A stretch of 7,159 nucleotides of DNA from positions 1 to 7,159 of the forward strand of contig CAYXBY010000077.1 in assembly GCA_964463325.1 (NCBI GenBank), read 5' to 3'. The notes beneath the pieces are model-generated. The model saw only the letters and a list, made by a program, of their open reading frames with translations. It did not search any database and was not told the DNA's origin. Below are positions 7,046-7,159 of the stretch, one piece after another; position 1 is the stretch's first letter, and the number at the start of each line of letters is the position of its first letter. Position numbers and translations under genes: made by a program. The stretch is from UMGS1002 sp964463325. Lineage in GTDB: Bacteria; Bacillota; Clostridia; Oscillospirales; CAG-272.

Positions 7046-7159
7046 CGGGGCTGCTCGCCCCGGCGCGTGGGCTTCTCGGGGCTGTTCGCCCCGAACCCCC
7101 GGGTGCGTGGGCTTCTCGGGGCTGCTCGCCCCGAACCCTCGGGCGCGTGGGCTTCTCGG
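7046..7159. repeat. Tandem 40-bp hairpin repeats upstream of ntpI (runs off the edge)
   Basis: Head-to-tail copies lie at 7046-7076 (31 bp, lacking nine bases of the middle), 7077-7116 (40 bp), 7117-7156 (40 bp) and 7157-7159 (start of another). The two full copies differ at three positions, all C/T transitions. Each copy opens with a perfect 6-bp inverted repeat, CGGGGC and GCCCCG around a 5-base loop: 7046-7062, 7077-7093 and 7117-7133. In copies 2 and 3 a flanking T-A pair extends it to 7 bp. A CCC(C/T)CGGG block and a constant GCGTGGGCTTCT tail follow. The 40-base period is not a multiple of three, so it is unlikely to be coding. There are no spacers, so it is not CRISPR. Neither strand has a T-tract after the hairpin, so it is not a standard terminator. 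It is best described as a REP-like intergenic palindrome array of unknown role. Confidence 0.85.

Noticed and set aside
7046..7062. Rho-independent terminator of an upstream gene
   Set aside because: The hairpin is GC-rich, but on the minus strand it is followed by an A-rich run and on the plus strand the T-run precedes it, so neither strand has stem then U-tract. The same hairpin also recurs in each repeat.
7046..7159. CRISPR array
   Set aside because: The repeats abut each other with no unique spacers, and the units vary at several positions.

Overview
The window is a contiguous run of seven genes, all on the minus strand, encoding a bacterial V-type (A/V-type, 'Ntp') ATPase. Read 5'->3' on the minus strand, from the right edge of the window to the left, the order is subunit a (ntpI), c ring (ntpK), E (ntpE), C/d (ntpC), F (ntpG in Enterococcus naming), catalytic A (ntpA) and B (ntpB, cut by the left edge after 208 codons). 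This I-K-E-C-F-A-B order matches the core of the Enterococcus hirae ntp operon as I remember it. Subunit D would be expected next, beyond position 1.

Layout: 1-624 ntpB (partial), 637-2406 ntpA, 2431-2751 ntpG/F, 2766-3773 ntpC, 3802-4467 ntpE, 4492-5058 ntpK, 5087-7015 ntpI, and 7046-7159 a tandem array of GC-rich, hairpin-forming 40-bp repeats running off the right edge. Gaps between genes are only 12 to 28 bases, I see no internal terminator or promoter, and most starts carry their own Shine-Dalgarno sequence, so this is almost certainly one transcript. No gene-free stretch exceeds 300 bases; the only non-coding block is the last 144 bases.

How the parts work together: A and B form the A3B3 head that makes or hydrolyses ATP. 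F belongs to the central shaft (with D), and C couples the shaft to the membrane ring. K forms the rotor ring and I (subunit a) the stator half-channels. E forms the outer stalks with a partner (subunit G/H). That partner and subunit D are not in the window. The K subunit retains the full set of side chains that bind Na+ in the E. hirae rotor ring, so a sodium-coupled enzyme is the best guess. Whether it mainly pumps or makes ATP cannot be told from sequence.

Organism: the DNA is GC-rich (around 60% by eye), with Firmicutes-like GGAGG ribosome binding sites and proteins resembling Enterococcus/clostridial Ntp subunits. This suggests a high-GC anaerobic member of the Clostridia (for example an Oscillospirales-type gut bacterium). 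That placement is inference. I found no undescribed system here: the operon is conventional, and the least explained element is the repeat array upstream of ntpI.
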